In this document: in pieces, positions 1 through 6,702 of the stretch
Layout of the letters: every line of letters starts with the position of its first letter
Numbering within the stretch: the stretch's first letter is position 1
DNA from: an uncultured Collinsella sp.
Lineage (GTDB): Bacteria > Actinomycetota > Coriobacteriia > Coriobacteriales > Coriobacteriaceae
Direction: 5' to 3'
Assembly: GCA_959599615.1 (NCBI GenBank)
Contig: CAUGKA010000054.1
Span: 1-11,560, forward strand
DNA: 11,560 bases
Translations under genes and position numbers: made by a program
The notes under the pieces: model-generated
Told to the model about the DNA's origin: nothing
The model's input: the letters and a program-made list of their open reading frames with translations, nothing else
Databases searched by the model: none

Positions 1-1749
1 ATCCTCGACCTCATACGAATCCGCCTCGGCTGGCTCATCGTTCGTCTCTGTCGCGGCCCCGCGCGCCTCGTCAAACGCTGCTTTCATGGTCTTGTTGCCC
101 CACGTGAGCTTGCGAATGGTAAGATCGTCGGCTTTCTTGTTGGCAAGGCGCAGATTGTTCTCGGAGGACAGCAACGCCTCCTTGGTTTTCTGCAGATGGC
201 TAATCGTCTTGTCGATCTCATCGATTGCCGTTTGGAACTTGCGGCTCGCGATCTCGTAGTTGCGGCCGAAATCGTTCTTGAACTTCTCCATCTTGGCTTC
301 GAAGTTCGTGACATCGATGTTCTGCTGCTTGTACTCCGCCAGCTCCTGCTTATAGCGAAGCGAACCCATGGCGGCATTGCGCAGCAGCGTAATGATGGGA
401 ATGAAGAACTGCGGGCGGATCACATACATCTTCTCGTAGCGATAGCTCACGTCCACGATTCCCGCGTTGTAAAGCTCGCTCTCGGGCTCGAGCAGCGTGC
501 AGAGTACCGCGTACTCACAGCCTTTCTGGCGACGATCGTGATCGAGTTTCTTAAAGAAGTCCTCGTTTTTATGCTTGGTCGCGGTCTCGTCGTTCTCATT
601 TTTCATCTCGAACATAATCGAAATGACCTCGTTGCCGCTCGCGTCGCACTCACGGAAAATGAAGTCTCCCTTGGTGCCCTCGGATGCATCGTTATCTTTC
701 TCGAAGTACGCATTGGGAAACGCCGTCATGCGCAGACGGTTAAACTCGGTCTCGCAGTGCTGCTCGAGCGACTCGCCCACCATCTTGGTGGACAGGCGAA
801 CCTTCATGTCCTTAAGGCGCTCAATCTCTTCATCCTTGTAGCGAATCAGGTCATCGCTCGCGCGCTTGGCCTGCGCAAGCTCGAGCTCGTGTGCCGCCTT
901 GGCTTGCTCCTCGCGAGAATCGCGCACCGCCAGCTCGCTCGTCAGTTTGGCACGTGCCTCATCGCGCTCTCGCTCCGCCGCGGCGACCGCCTCTGACAGG
1001 TTCATTTTTGCCATCAGTTCCTGCTCGCGCAGCTGGGCACGCAGGCCCTCGGCCTCTTGCTCGGACTGAGCCTTTGCGGCGGAAAACTTCTCTTGCACCT
1101 TCGCGCGATAGTCAGTAAGCGCGCGCTCGGCCTCGCTGCGAGCGGCATCGAGCTCACGCTGCGACTCTGCCGCGGCAGCGGCAAGCGCCATCTCCTGGGC
1201 CTTGTCCGCCGCGGCGATCCTGGCCTGCAGCTCGGCAATCTGAGCGTCGCGCGCGGACAGGTCGTTTTGAGCAGCATTGCGTGCCGCCGCCTCGGCAAGC
1301 CTGGCTTCATCATCTTTGCGCTCCAACTGCGCACGTAAATTGTCGATCTCGCGCTGAAGCTCGGCATTCTCCTTTTGAGCATCGGAACGAGCCTCAACCG
1401 CCGCGCGCTGACTTGCACTCTCGCGCTCTGCGGCAGCGCCTTCGAGCTTGGCGCGCAGCTCGGCAAGCTCAGCGTCGCGCTTGGCAACCTCTTGTGCCAG
1501 CTGCTGAGCTGCAGCGTTCTTCTGCTCGACAAGCTGAGCGTCGCGCTGAGACTCTGCCTTTTGCAAGGCAGCCGTCGAGCGCGAGCGTTCAAGCTCCAGT
1601 GCCTGCTCGCCCTCGCGCTGGACCGCCTTCACGCGCTCATCCAGGTCGCGCGAGAACTCGGCATCGCGCACCTGCTTGACGATATCCGCATAACCGGACG
1701 CATCGACCTTAAAAACTTCGCCGCAATGCGGGCACTTGATCTCGTTCAT
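1..1749 (-). CDS. DUF2130 coiled-coil protein, 3' end cut by window edge
   Basis: 583 codons are visible with no stop, so the C-terminus lies left of position 1. The start is the ATG at 1749, with GAGGAG 5 nt upstream. Residues 6-9 form a CxxC knuckle (CPHC) as in the N-terminus of DUF2130 proteins. Residues about 30-330 are an Ala/Glu/Lys/Arg-rich, almost glycine-free heptad-like stretch, predicted as a long coiled coil. The conserved globular part follows: D362 in GDFIF, then E381 and K383 in FEMKNE, which fits the D...ExK pattern of a PD-(D/E)xK nuclease-like fold. A second helical region (about 450-540) precedes an acidic tail. The family's cellular function is not established; nuclease activity here is only a motif-based inference. 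The protein is longer than the roughly 400-450 residues I associate with the family, and the excess is coiled coil. There is no sign of a membrane segment. A terminator separates it from the upstream gene, so it is probably transcribed alone. Confidence 0.85.
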   Translation of the reverse strand, partial: MNEIKCPHCGEVFKVDASGYADIVKQVRDAEFSRDLDERVKAVQREGEQALELERSRSTAALQKAESQRDAQLVEQKNAAAQQLAQEVAKRDAELAELRAKLEGAAAERESASQRAAVEARSDAQKENAELQREIDNLRAQLERKDDEARLAEAAARNAAQNDLSARDAQIAELQARIAAADKAQEMALAAAAAESQRELDAARSEAERALTDYRAKVQEKFSAAKAQSEQEAEGLRAQLREQELMAKMNLSEAVAAAERERDEARAKLTSELAVRDSREEQAKAAHELELAQAKRASDDLIRYKDEEIERLKDMKVRLSTKMVGESLEQHCETEFNRLRMTAFPNAYFEKDNDASEGTKGDFIFRECDASGNEVISIMFEMKNENDETATKHKNEDFFKKLDHDRRQKGCEYAVLCTLLEPESELYNAGIVDVSYRYEKMYVIRPQFFIPIITLLRNAAMGSLRYKQELAEYKQQNIDVTNFEAKMEKFKNDFGRNYEIASRKFQTAIDEIDKTISHLQKTKEALLSSENNLRLANKKADDLTIRKLTWGNKTMKAAFDEARGAATETNDEPAEADSYEVED

Positions 1750-1807
1750 AGCAGCTCCTCGATGGACGCAAATTTCAACCGCCTACACTCTACCGCGCCG
1801 CACGGAC

Positions 1808-1840
1808 AAAAAAGACGCCGCCGCCATAATGGCAACGGCG
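1808..1840 (-). terminator. Intrinsic terminator of the metallophosphoesterase gene
   Basis: Read on the minus strand, CGCCGTTGCC (1840-1831), a 5-nt loop and GGCGGCGGCG (1825-1816) form a 10-bp stem with two G-U pairs. TC and then six T (1813-1808) follow. It lies 50 nt past the stop of the upstream gene. Its first arm shares 4 nt with the large palindrome next to it, so the two hairpins cannot both form fully. Confidence 0.75.
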
Positions 1841-1889
1841 CCAGAACCACCACAAAGGTGCCTGTCCCCTTTGTGGTGGCTCTGGCGCC
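1837..1889. repeat. Long palindrome with GGTGCCTGTCCCC core, REP-like
   Basis: Arms at 1837-1858 and 1868-1889 are 22 bp with one mismatch (A in the left arm, G expected), around a 9-nt loop. The centre reads AAAGGTGCCTGTCCCCTTT. From memory, palindromes with a GGTGCCTGTCCCC core occur in many copies in diverse bacterial genomes and resemble REP sequences linked to RAYT (IS200/IS605-like) transposases. Only one copy is in this window and no transposase gene is present, so the REP assignment is inference. It abuts the stop codon of the phosphoesterase gene (1890). Confidence 0.6.
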
Positions 1890-2435
1890 CTATAACCCAA
1901 AGAAGCTAAGAATCTGATCGCGGCTTACGGGCTTGTACTCGTTGGCATCGAGACCGACATCGTAGCGAAAGATAGGGCGTTCGCGATCGCGGTTGCGCAC
2001 GTTGGTGCGGTCTCCCCTGCTGTGGATATGCCCGTGTAGCATGATGGCGCCACGCGCCTTGCCGTTCCAGCTGAGCATGGGGTAATGGCTCAAAACCAGG
2101 CGATGGCCCTTGGCATAGCCAGGAGCAATCTCCAGGTAATCGCGCACGTCTTCCCAAATCTGCGGTACGTCGGGATCTTCCCAGTCGCTGTCATGGTTAC
2201 CACGGATGAGCGTCACATTCTGGCATTCGATGCACTCGCGCAGGCGCACCGCCTCCGCCAGGGGCAAACGATAGGTAAAGTCTCCCAAGATATAGAGGCG
2301 GTCGTCCACAGCCACGCACTCATTGATGGCATCGATGACCTTGCGGTTCATGTCCTCGACCAAATCAAACGGTCGATCCATGTCGTGCAAGATATTCGTA
2401 TCGCCCAGGTGCAGGTCGGCGGTAAACCACATCAT
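1890..2435 (-). CDS. Calcineurin-like metallophosphoesterase
   Basis: This 181-residue protein carries the full metallophosphoesterase signature: D7-x-H9 (DLHLGD), GD at 51-52, GNHD at 79-82, SHYP with H117, and GHIH at 135-138. All two-metal ligands appear present, so an active soluble phosphohydrolase is expected. The substrate cannot be read from sequence; the short single-domain form resembles stand-alone predicted phosphoesterases that are largely uncharacterised. I chose the ATG at 2435 because GAGG (2448-2445) sits 9 nt before it. An in-frame ATG at 2450 would add five residues but has no Shine-Dalgarno sequence, and the GAGG lies at its own start. It is the last gene of a minus-strand cluster after the HIRAN and 58-residue genes and is followed by an intrinsic terminator. 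Homologues usually begin just before the first metal motif, as here. Confidence 0.85.
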   Translation of the reverse strand: MMWFTADLHLGDTNILHDMDRPFDLVEDMNRKVIDAINECVAVDDRLYILGDFTYRLPLAEAVRLRECIECQNVTLIRGNHDSDWEDPDVPQIWEDVRDYLEIAPGYAKGHRLVLSHYPMLSWNGKARGAIMLHGHIHSRGDRTNVRNRDRERPIFRYDVGLDANEYKPVSRDQILSFFGL

Positions 2436-2475
2436 CGTCTCTGTCCTCATTTCGCAACGCGTCTAACACGTGCCT

Positions 2476-2481
2476 AGTATA
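2476..2481 (-). promoter_or_regulatory. Possible -10 box before the phosphoesterase gene
   Basis: TATACT on the minus strand (2481-2476) lies about 40 nt before the chosen start, in the 66-nt gap after the 58-residue gene. No good -35 sequence sits 16-18 bp upstream, so this is weak. The gene may equally be read from the HIRAN promoter. Confidence 0.2.
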
Positions 2482-2501
2482 CAGATGCAGCGATGCGACA
2501 G

Positions 2502-2678
2502 TTACCCAAAGAGCCCGCCGAACAGACCTCGGCGGCGCTTGTCCTTTTTATTCGAACCTTTATCCTGGGTGTTCTTATCCTTTTGCTTTTTGCGATCCTG
2601 CTCCAGCTCATCGTCATCGAGCAGCATATCCCACTCAAACGGATCGTCCGTCAAATCGAACAGGTCGTCGTCAAACAT
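2502..2678 (-). CDS. Small charge-split hypothetical protein (58 aa)
   Basis: I do not recognise a family. Residues 1-27 are strongly acidic with aromatic and hydrophobic spacing (FDDDLFDLTDDPFEWD...LDDDELE). Residues 28-50 are strongly basic (KKQKDK...KKDKRRR), and the end is a repeated GLFG-GLFG tail. It has no signal peptide and no membrane helix. The start at 2678 is set by a strong GGAGG 5 nt upstream. An in-frame ATG at 2690 has no ribosome binding site, and the GGAGG lies just inside it. It begins 18 nt after the HIRAN gene's stop, so co-translation is likely. The Phe/Asp-rich head and basic body suggest an intrinsically disordered, protein- or nucleic-acid-binding peptide; this is inference. 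Coding status is supported by the ribosome binding site, operon position and low-complexity but non-random composition. Confidence 0.65.
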   Translation of the reverse strand: MFDDDLFDLTDDPFEWDMLLDDDELEQDRKKQKDKNTQDKGSNKKDKRRRGLFGGLFG

Positions 2679-2696
2679 GGCAGCCTCCATTGCCGA

Positions 2697-3023
2697 CTAG
2701 CGAGCATCCACCACATAGAGCCCAACGCGCACCTGATGCCACGGGCTGCGCTCGGAGGCAACCTGTTGCACACGGGCCTCAAATACGTCCTCGTGGCCGT
2801 AATACATCATCAAGGACAGTGGGCCGACCTCGTTTCCTGGAACGTAGCCAAGTTTGGTCTTGCCATAGTAGATCGCAACTGCCTCGGGGTCATGAGGATT
2901 ATCGCGCTCGGCACACAGCGTCAGTTTATCGCCCGCTTTAAGATCGCCTAGGACCAAAGCGCCGTCGGCATATTGAAATCCTGCAATGTGAAATGACAGA
3001 AGAACACGTGAAGGCTCGTACAT
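2697..3023 (-). CDS. HIRAN domain protein
   Basis: A 108-residue protein that is essentially one HIRAN domain. It shows the FHIAGFQY strand (11-18), L-x-x-G-D-x-L-x-L (about 28-36), the E-R-D-N-P-x-D-P-E-A-V-A-I signature (39-51) and LGYVPGNEV (58-66). In eukaryotic HLTF the HIRAN domain binds DNA ends at stalled forks. Bacterial stand-alone copies are mostly uncharacterised, so DNA binding is a family-level expectation only. The ATG at 3023 has a GGGGAG-type ribosome binding site a few bases upstream. It heads a minus-strand cluster with the 58-residue and phosphoesterase genes. The 123-bp gap before it (3024-3146) should hold its promoter; I find no convincing -10/-35 pair there, only a 5-bp GCCGG/CCGGC hairpin at 3040-3054 in the leader. 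Confidence 0.85.
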   Translation of the reverse strand: MYEPSRVLLSFHIAGFQYADGALVLGDLKAGDKLTLCAERDNPHDPEAVAIYYGKTKLGYVPGNEVGPLSLMMYYGHEDVFEARVQQVASERSPWHQVRVGLYVVDAR

Positions 3024-3146
3024 AGCAACTCCCCTAACGGCCGGATAAACCGGCGTTTAACCTTACAGAGAAGTCTACGAACTCGCGCGGACACAAATTC
3101 GCCCCACCCGTGCCTTTTCGACCGTTTGTCGCTACACCATCTGATT

Positions 3147-4526
3147 CTAATGCATAAACATGCGCACGAACTTGTGCTTCCAGCTTGCATAAGGGGCATA
3201 GCGGAATGGCACGTCCAGCCATGTTGCTTTGTTCACGATGCTCTTCTTGTGGCTAAACGTATCGAAGCTCTCACGGCCATGGTACTGGCCCATACCGCTC
3301 GCACCCATGCCGCCAAAGCCCATATGGCTCGTAGCCAAGTGCATGATCGTGTCGTTGACGCAGCCGCCGCCAAAGGGCACGTAGCGCACAAAGCGCTGCT
3401 GAACCGCGCGATCCCGACTAAAGATATACAGGGCCAGCGGCGTCGGGCGATTAGTGATGAACGCCTCGGCCTCGTCTAGGCTCTCAAACGTCAGCACCGG
3501 CAAGATGGGACCGAAGATCTCCTCCTGCATCACGGCGTCATCGGGGGTCACGCCGTCTAGAATCGTCGGCTCAATCTTGAGCGACGACTCGCGCGCGGTA
3601 CCTCCCAGCACAACCTTGTCGGGGTCGATCAGCCCGCGTACGCGCGCGAAATGCTTGGCGTTGACAATATGACCGTAATTCTCATTGTCGAGCGGATGCT
3701 CGCCAAACATGCGGCGGGCCTCCTCCTTGATGAGGTCCAGCAGCTCGTCGTGCACGCGCGCATCGACCAGCAGGTAGTCGGGCGCCACGCAAGTCTGCCC
3801 CACGTTGAGCCATTTACCAAAGGCGATACGGCGTGCCGCGACCTTCAAGTTAGCCGTCGCATCCACGATGCAGGGACTCTTTCCGCCCAGCTCAAGCGTC
3901 ACGGGTGTGAGGTTTTTACTTGCACGCTCCATGACGAGCTTGCCGACCGGAACGCTACCGGTAAAGAAGATCTTGTCCCAGCACTCATCGAGCAACGCTT
4001 CGTTTTCGGCACGCCCGCCTTCGACGACCGTCACCAAGCGCGGATCAAATGCCTCTTCACAGATTTGCTTGAGCACCGCGCTCGATGCCGGAGCATAGGC
4101 GCTCGGCTTGATGACCACGGTATTGCCCGCGGCAAGGGCGCCGGCGAGTGGCTCGAGCGTCAGTAAAAACGGGTAGTTCCACGGAGCCATGATGAGTGTG
4201 ACGCCATAGGGCACAGACTGCGTCTTGCACACACTCACGGCGTTGGCGAGGTCACACGGACGCAGGCGCGAGCGACTCCATCGAGCCACATGCGCAATCT
4301 GATAACGAATCTCGGAAAGCGAGGTGCCGATCTCGCACATATACGCCTCGTCATGCGACTTTCCCAAATCGGTCTTGAGCGCATGGGCAATATCGGCCTC
4401 GTGGGCCCGCACCGCATCGCGTAAACTCACGAGCGCACGACGTCGAGCATCGACATCAAACGTGGCGTGTGTCTTAAAGTAGGCGCGCTGATCGCCGACG
4501 ATGCGCGCAATTTCCTCGGTGTTCAT
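3147..4526 (-). CDS. NAD(P)-dependent aldehyde dehydrogenase, class 3-like
   Basis: A 459-residue protein of usual length for the short (ALDH3-like) branch, which oxidises aliphatic and aromatic aldehydes to acids with NAD(P). Visible motifs are APWNYP with N117 (oxyanion hole), VIKPS with K140 (cofactor), FTGS at 188-191, ELGGKSP with E212 (general base) and GQTC with the nucleophile C246, plus EEIFGP at 335-340. Near the C-terminus come PFGGGCVND and GMGQYHG, as in fatty-aldehyde/ALDH3 enzymes. The start is preceded by AGGAGG 4 nt upstream. That Shine-Dalgarno overlaps the TAG stop of the alcohol dehydrogenase gene, only 8 nt away, which strongly implies translational coupling. Together the pair would interconvert alcohol, aldehyde and acid. 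No terminator with a T-run is visible after it. The true aldehyde substrate is unknown. No signal peptide is visible; it is probably cytoplasmic or peripherally membrane-bound. Confidence 0.93.
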   Translation of the reverse strand: MNTEEIARIVGDQRAYFKTHATFDVDARRRALVSLRDAVRAHEADIAHALKTDLGKSHDEAYMCEIGTSLSEIRYQIAHVARWSRSRLRPCDLANAVSVCKTQSVPYGVTLIMAPWNYPFLLTLEPLAGALAAGNTVVIKPSAYAPASSAVLKQICEEAFDPRLVTVVEGGRAENEALLDECWDKIFFTGSVPVGKLVMERASKNLTPVTLELGGKSPCIVDATANLKVAARRIAFGKWLNVGQTCVAPDYLLVDARVHDELLDLIKEEARRMFGEHPLDNENYGHIVNAKHFARVRGLIDPDKVVLGGTARESSLKIEPTILDGVTPDDAVMQEEIFGPILPVLTFESLDEAEAFITNRPTPLALYIFSRDRAVQQRFVRYVPFGGGCVNDTIMHLATSHMGFGGMGASGMGQYHGRESFDTFSHKKSIVNKATWLDVPFRYAPYASWKHKFVRMFMH

Positions 4527-4534
4527 GGACCCTC

Positions 4535-5755
4535 CTAATTCTCGCCCTCAAACATACCACCCGCGACGACCTCGTACATACGCTCGAGCTCCAAACGGTC
4601 CATTAGAAGCGGAACGGGGTATAGCGGATTGGCCTCGGCATCGGCATGCGCCGCCATCTCAGGAATGTCGGAGTGGCGAATGCCCGTCACATATTTGGGT
4701 ATGCCCAAGGCGGCGTTCATGCGGTCGACCCAATCGATAAAGGCCTCGGCCGCCAGGCTGTCCTGCGCGTTAGCCGGCGCGATACCGGCCATGCGGGCGA
4801 GATCGGCGAGTTTAGGAGCAGCAGCTTCGCCATAGGCACGAAGCATATGCGGCAGGATGATAGCGTTGGCCAAGCCGTGCGGAATCCCGTAACGCCCGCC
4901 CAAGCTGTGTGCGATGGCATGCACATATCCAACATAGGAGCGCGTAAAGGCAACACCCGCCTTATACGCCGCCGAAAGCATATTGCGGCGCGCACGCATG
5001 TTCTCCCCGTGCTCATAGGCCTCGAGCAAATTGTCGTGGATGAGCTGCACCGCCTGGCGCGCCATCTTGCGCGTGTAGGGCGTGGTGCTACGGCCGATAA
5101 AGGCCTCGACGGCATGCGTCAGGGCATCCATACCCATCTGCCCCGTAATGGAGGCGGGCAGGCCACGTGTAAACTCGGGGTCGTGCACCGCAAAGCGCGG
5201 GATCAGCACAAAGTCGTTAATGGGATACTTGTAGTGCGTCTCGTCGTCGGTAATTACCGCTGCAAGCGTGACCTCGCTTCCCGTGCCCGCCGTGGTGGGA
5301 ACGGCGATGAGCAGCGGCAGGCGACGATGGATACGCAACAGGCCGCGCATCTTGTTGATGGGCTTCTTTGGCTGCGCGATGCGCGCGCCCACGCCCTTGG
5401 CGCAGTCCATGGCCGAACCGCCGCCAAAACCAATAATGGCCTGGCAGGCGCTCTCTCGATACAGAGATGCCGCTTCCTCCACGTTTGAGACCGTGGGGTT
5501 CGCACGCGTTTCGGCATAGACCGCAGCGCTAATTCCCTTGGACGCGAGCGCTGTCTCGAGCGGTGCCGTGAGCCCCAGACGGGCAATGCCGGGATCTGTC
5601 ACGATAAGGACCTTCTGGATCGAGCGCTTTTGAAGCACCGCGGGCACATCCTCGGCATGCTCTAAAATGCGTGGCTCGGTATAGGGCAGGATTGGCAATG
5701 CAATGCGAAAAACCGTCTGATATGTTCGGCACCAGGCACGACGGGCTAGATGCAT
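4535..5755 (-). CDS. Iron-containing (group III) alcohol dehydrogenase
   Basis: A 406-residue Fe-ADH family protein: an N-terminal dinucleotide-binding part with GGGSAMDCAK (111-120) and PTTAGTGSE (153-161), then an all-helical metal domain. The metal ligands fit D210 and H214 (MDALTHAVEAF), H279 (VHAIAH) and H293 (PHGLANA). It should reversibly oxidise an alcohol using NAD(P) and Fe2+ or another divalent metal; the substrate is unspecified. The ATG at 5755 has AAGGAG 8 nt upstream. The first ~22 residues, before the usual PILPYTEPRI-like start of the domain, are a basic/hydrophobic extension compared with typical relatives of about 380-385 residues. It heads a two-gene operon with the aldehyde dehydrogenase immediately downstream. 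The leader carries a TGTTGA/TCAACA palindrome that may be an operator. It acts in the cytoplasm, for instance in aldehyde reduction to re-oxidise NADH during fermentation (inference). Confidence 0.92.
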   Translation of the reverse strand: MHLARRAWCRTYQTVFRIALPILPYTEPRILEHAEDVPAVLQKRSIQKVLIVTDPGIARLGLTAPLETALASKGISAAVYAETRANPTVSNVEEAASLYRESACQAIIGFGGGSAMDCAKGVGARIAQPKKPINKMRGLLRIHRRLPLLIAVPTTAGTGSEVTLAAVITDDETHYKYPINDFVLIPRFAVHDPEFTRGLPASITGQMGMDALTHAVEAFIGRSTTPYTRKMARQAVQLIHDNLLEAYEHGENMRARRNMLSAAYKAGVAFTRSYVGYVHAIAHSLGGRYGIPHGLANAIILPHMLRAYGEAAAPKLADLARMAGIAPANAQDSLAAEAFIDWVDRMNAALGIPKYVTGIRHSDIPEMAAHADAEANPLYPVPLLMDRLELERMYEVVAGGMFEGEN

Positions 5756-5773
5756 AAAGGAAACTCCTTCATT

Positions 5774-5789
5774 TGTTGATAGGTCAACA
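5774..5789. promoter_or_regulatory. Candidate operator palindrome in the adh-aldh leader
   Basis: TGTTGA-TAGG-TCAACA is a perfect 6-bp inverted repeat with a 4-bp spacer, 19 bp upstream of the alcohol dehydrogenase start. A further minus-strand TGTTGA half-site lies at 5853-5848, overlapping the proposed -35. The repeated half-site suggests a dimeric repressor or activator, but no regulator gene is adjacent to name it. Confidence 0.4.
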
Positions 5790-5819
5790 TTTGCTCGCCC
5801 GATTGTACTCAGCGGCGTC

Positions 5820-5847
5820 CGTATATGACTTGCAAACCGTTAATCAA
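5820..5847 (-). promoter_or_regulatory. Possible promoter of the adh-aldh operon
   Basis: On the minus strand TTGATT (5847-5842), a 16-bp spacer and TATACG (5825-5820) form an acceptable sigma-70-type promoter. A TACAAT at 5807-5802 is a better -10 by itself but has no -35 at the right distance. Confidence 0.3.
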
Positions 5848-5899
5848 TCAACATCTTCATATCTCAAAATTGTTTTATTAAAAATCATTCCTAATAGGC

Positions 5900-5927
5900 T
5901 TCACATTTGGTTGCATTTATGGATAAT
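5900..5927 (+). promoter_or_regulatory. Probable promoter of the rubrerythrin gene
   Basis: TTCACA (5900-5905), a 16-bp spacer and GATAAT (5922-5927) lie in an AT-rich stretch. They would give a transcript with an ~75-80-nt leader before the start at 6012. Confidence 0.5.
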
Positions 5928-5945
5928 AGAACTCGTCAAGACGCA

Positions 5946-6007
5946 CGTCCGGAGAGGGCCCTTACGGGACCGGACGAGCGCACAATCGCCATCGATCGAA
6001 AGGATCG
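5946..6007 (+). promoter_or_regulatory. Structured 5' leader of the rubrerythrin mRNA
   Basis: CGTCCGG (5946-5952) pairs perfectly with CCGGACG (5970-5976), with a small CCC-TTAC-GGG hairpin inside. A second hairpin, CGATC (5993-5997) with GATCG (6003-6007), has the Shine-Dalgarno AAAGGA (5999-6004) in its loop and 3' arm. These are seen in sequence; a role in mRNA stability or translation control is inference, and I match it to no known riboswitch. Confidence 0.35.
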
Positions 6008-6011
6008 AATC

Positions 6012-6572
6012 ATGAAGTTTGTTTGCCCCGTTTGCGGTTATGTGGAAGAGTTCGACGGCGACCAGCTGCCCGAGGACTTCAAGTGCCCCCAGTGCGGCGT
6101 TCCCGGTTCTCGTTTCCTGAAGCAGGAGGAGGGCCAGCTCGAGTGGGCTGCCGAGCACGTCGTGGGCGTCGCCAAGATGGAGGGCGTCTCCGAGGACATC
6201 GTTGCCGACCTGCGTGCCAACTTTGAAGGCGAGTGCTCCGAGGTCGGTATGTACCTGGCCATGGCTCGCGTCGCCCATCGCGAGGGCTATCCCGAGATCG
6301 GCCTGTACTGGGAGAAGGCTGCCCACGAGGAGGCCGAGCATGCCGCCAAGTTCGCTGAGCTCCTGGGCGAGGTCGTGACCGACTCCACCAAGAAGAACCT
6401 CGAGATGCGCGTTGAGGCCGAAAACGGCGCCACCGCTGGCAAGACCGATCTCGCTAAGCGCGCCAAGGCCGCTGGCCTCGATGCCATCCACGACACCGTG
6501 CACGAAATGGCTCGCGACGAGGCCCGCCACGGCAAGGCTTTCGCCGGCCTGCTGAAGCGCTACTTTGGCTAA
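6012..6572 (+). CDS. Reverse rubrerythrin (rubredoxin domain first)
   Basis: A 186-residue non-haem iron protein. Rubredoxin-type Cys pairs come first: C5/C8 and C25/C28 in CPVCG and CPQCG. A ferritin-like four-helix domain follows, with E74, E107xxH110 (EEAEH), E137 and E170xxH173 (DEARH) as likely diiron ligands. The classical order is diiron then rubredoxin; here it is reversed, as in the oxygen- and peroxide-induced reverse rubrerythrins of clostridia. It should reduce H2O2 (and O2) to water with electrons passed through the FeS4 site, protecting an anaerobe. I start it at the ATG at 6012, with AAAGGA about 7 nt upstream; in-frame starts further left (5907) would put non-homologous residues before the rubredoxin. 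It is monocistronic: its own promoter, a structured leader and a strong terminator. Its codon use is strongly biased (GAG, CTG, GGC, AAG), fitting high expression. Confidence 0.95.
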   Translation: MKFVCPVCGYVEEFDGDQLPEDFKCPQCGVPGSRFLKQEEGQLEWAAEHVVGVAKMEGVSEDIVADLRANFEGECSEVGMYLAMARVAHREGYPEIGLYWEKAAHEEAEHAAKFAELLGEVVTDSTKKNLEMRVEAENGATAGKTDLAKRAKAAGLDAIHDTVHEMARDEARHGKAFAGLLKRYFG

Positions 6573-6607
6573 GCCAACCGCTTGAGACATAACCTCTAGC
6601 TCGATGA

Positions 6608-6637
6608 GGCCCGGACCGTATTGGTTCGGGCCTTTTT
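6608..6637 (+). terminator. Intrinsic terminator of the rubrerythrin gene
   Basis: GGCCCGGACC (6608-6617), loop GTATT, then GGTTCGGGCC (6623-6632) give a 10-bp stem with one G-U pair, followed by five T (6633-6637). It is 36 nt past the stop codon. Confidence 0.92.
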
Positions 6638-6702
6638 GTGTCTCGAGGACTCGTTAACGCCCTGAAATAGAGCTATCTTCGGCATCGGTCTCTCGTCAAA
6701 AA

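Noticed and set aside
196..996. Long plus-strand open frame (266 codons) opposite the DUF2130 gene
   Set aside because: It is antisense to a gene with clear family motifs, has no ribosome binding site, and its Leu/Ala-rich product is what the complement of a Glu/Ala-rich coiled coil gives.
4646..5488. Plus-strand 280-codon frame opposite the alcohol dehydrogenase
   Set aside because: It is antisense to a gene with all metal ligands intact; no ribosome binding site or recognisable domain.
5870..5900. Fur or PerR box in the AT-rich stretch before rubrerythrin
   Set aside because: AAAAATCATTCCTAAT has some resemblance, but no symmetric match to either consensus can be drawn.
5907..6011. Upstream in-frame start extending rubrerythrin by 35 residues
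   Set aside because: The extension crosses the proposed -10 box and the leader hairpins, and residues before the rubredoxin do not match the family; ATG 6012 has its own Shine-Dalgarno.
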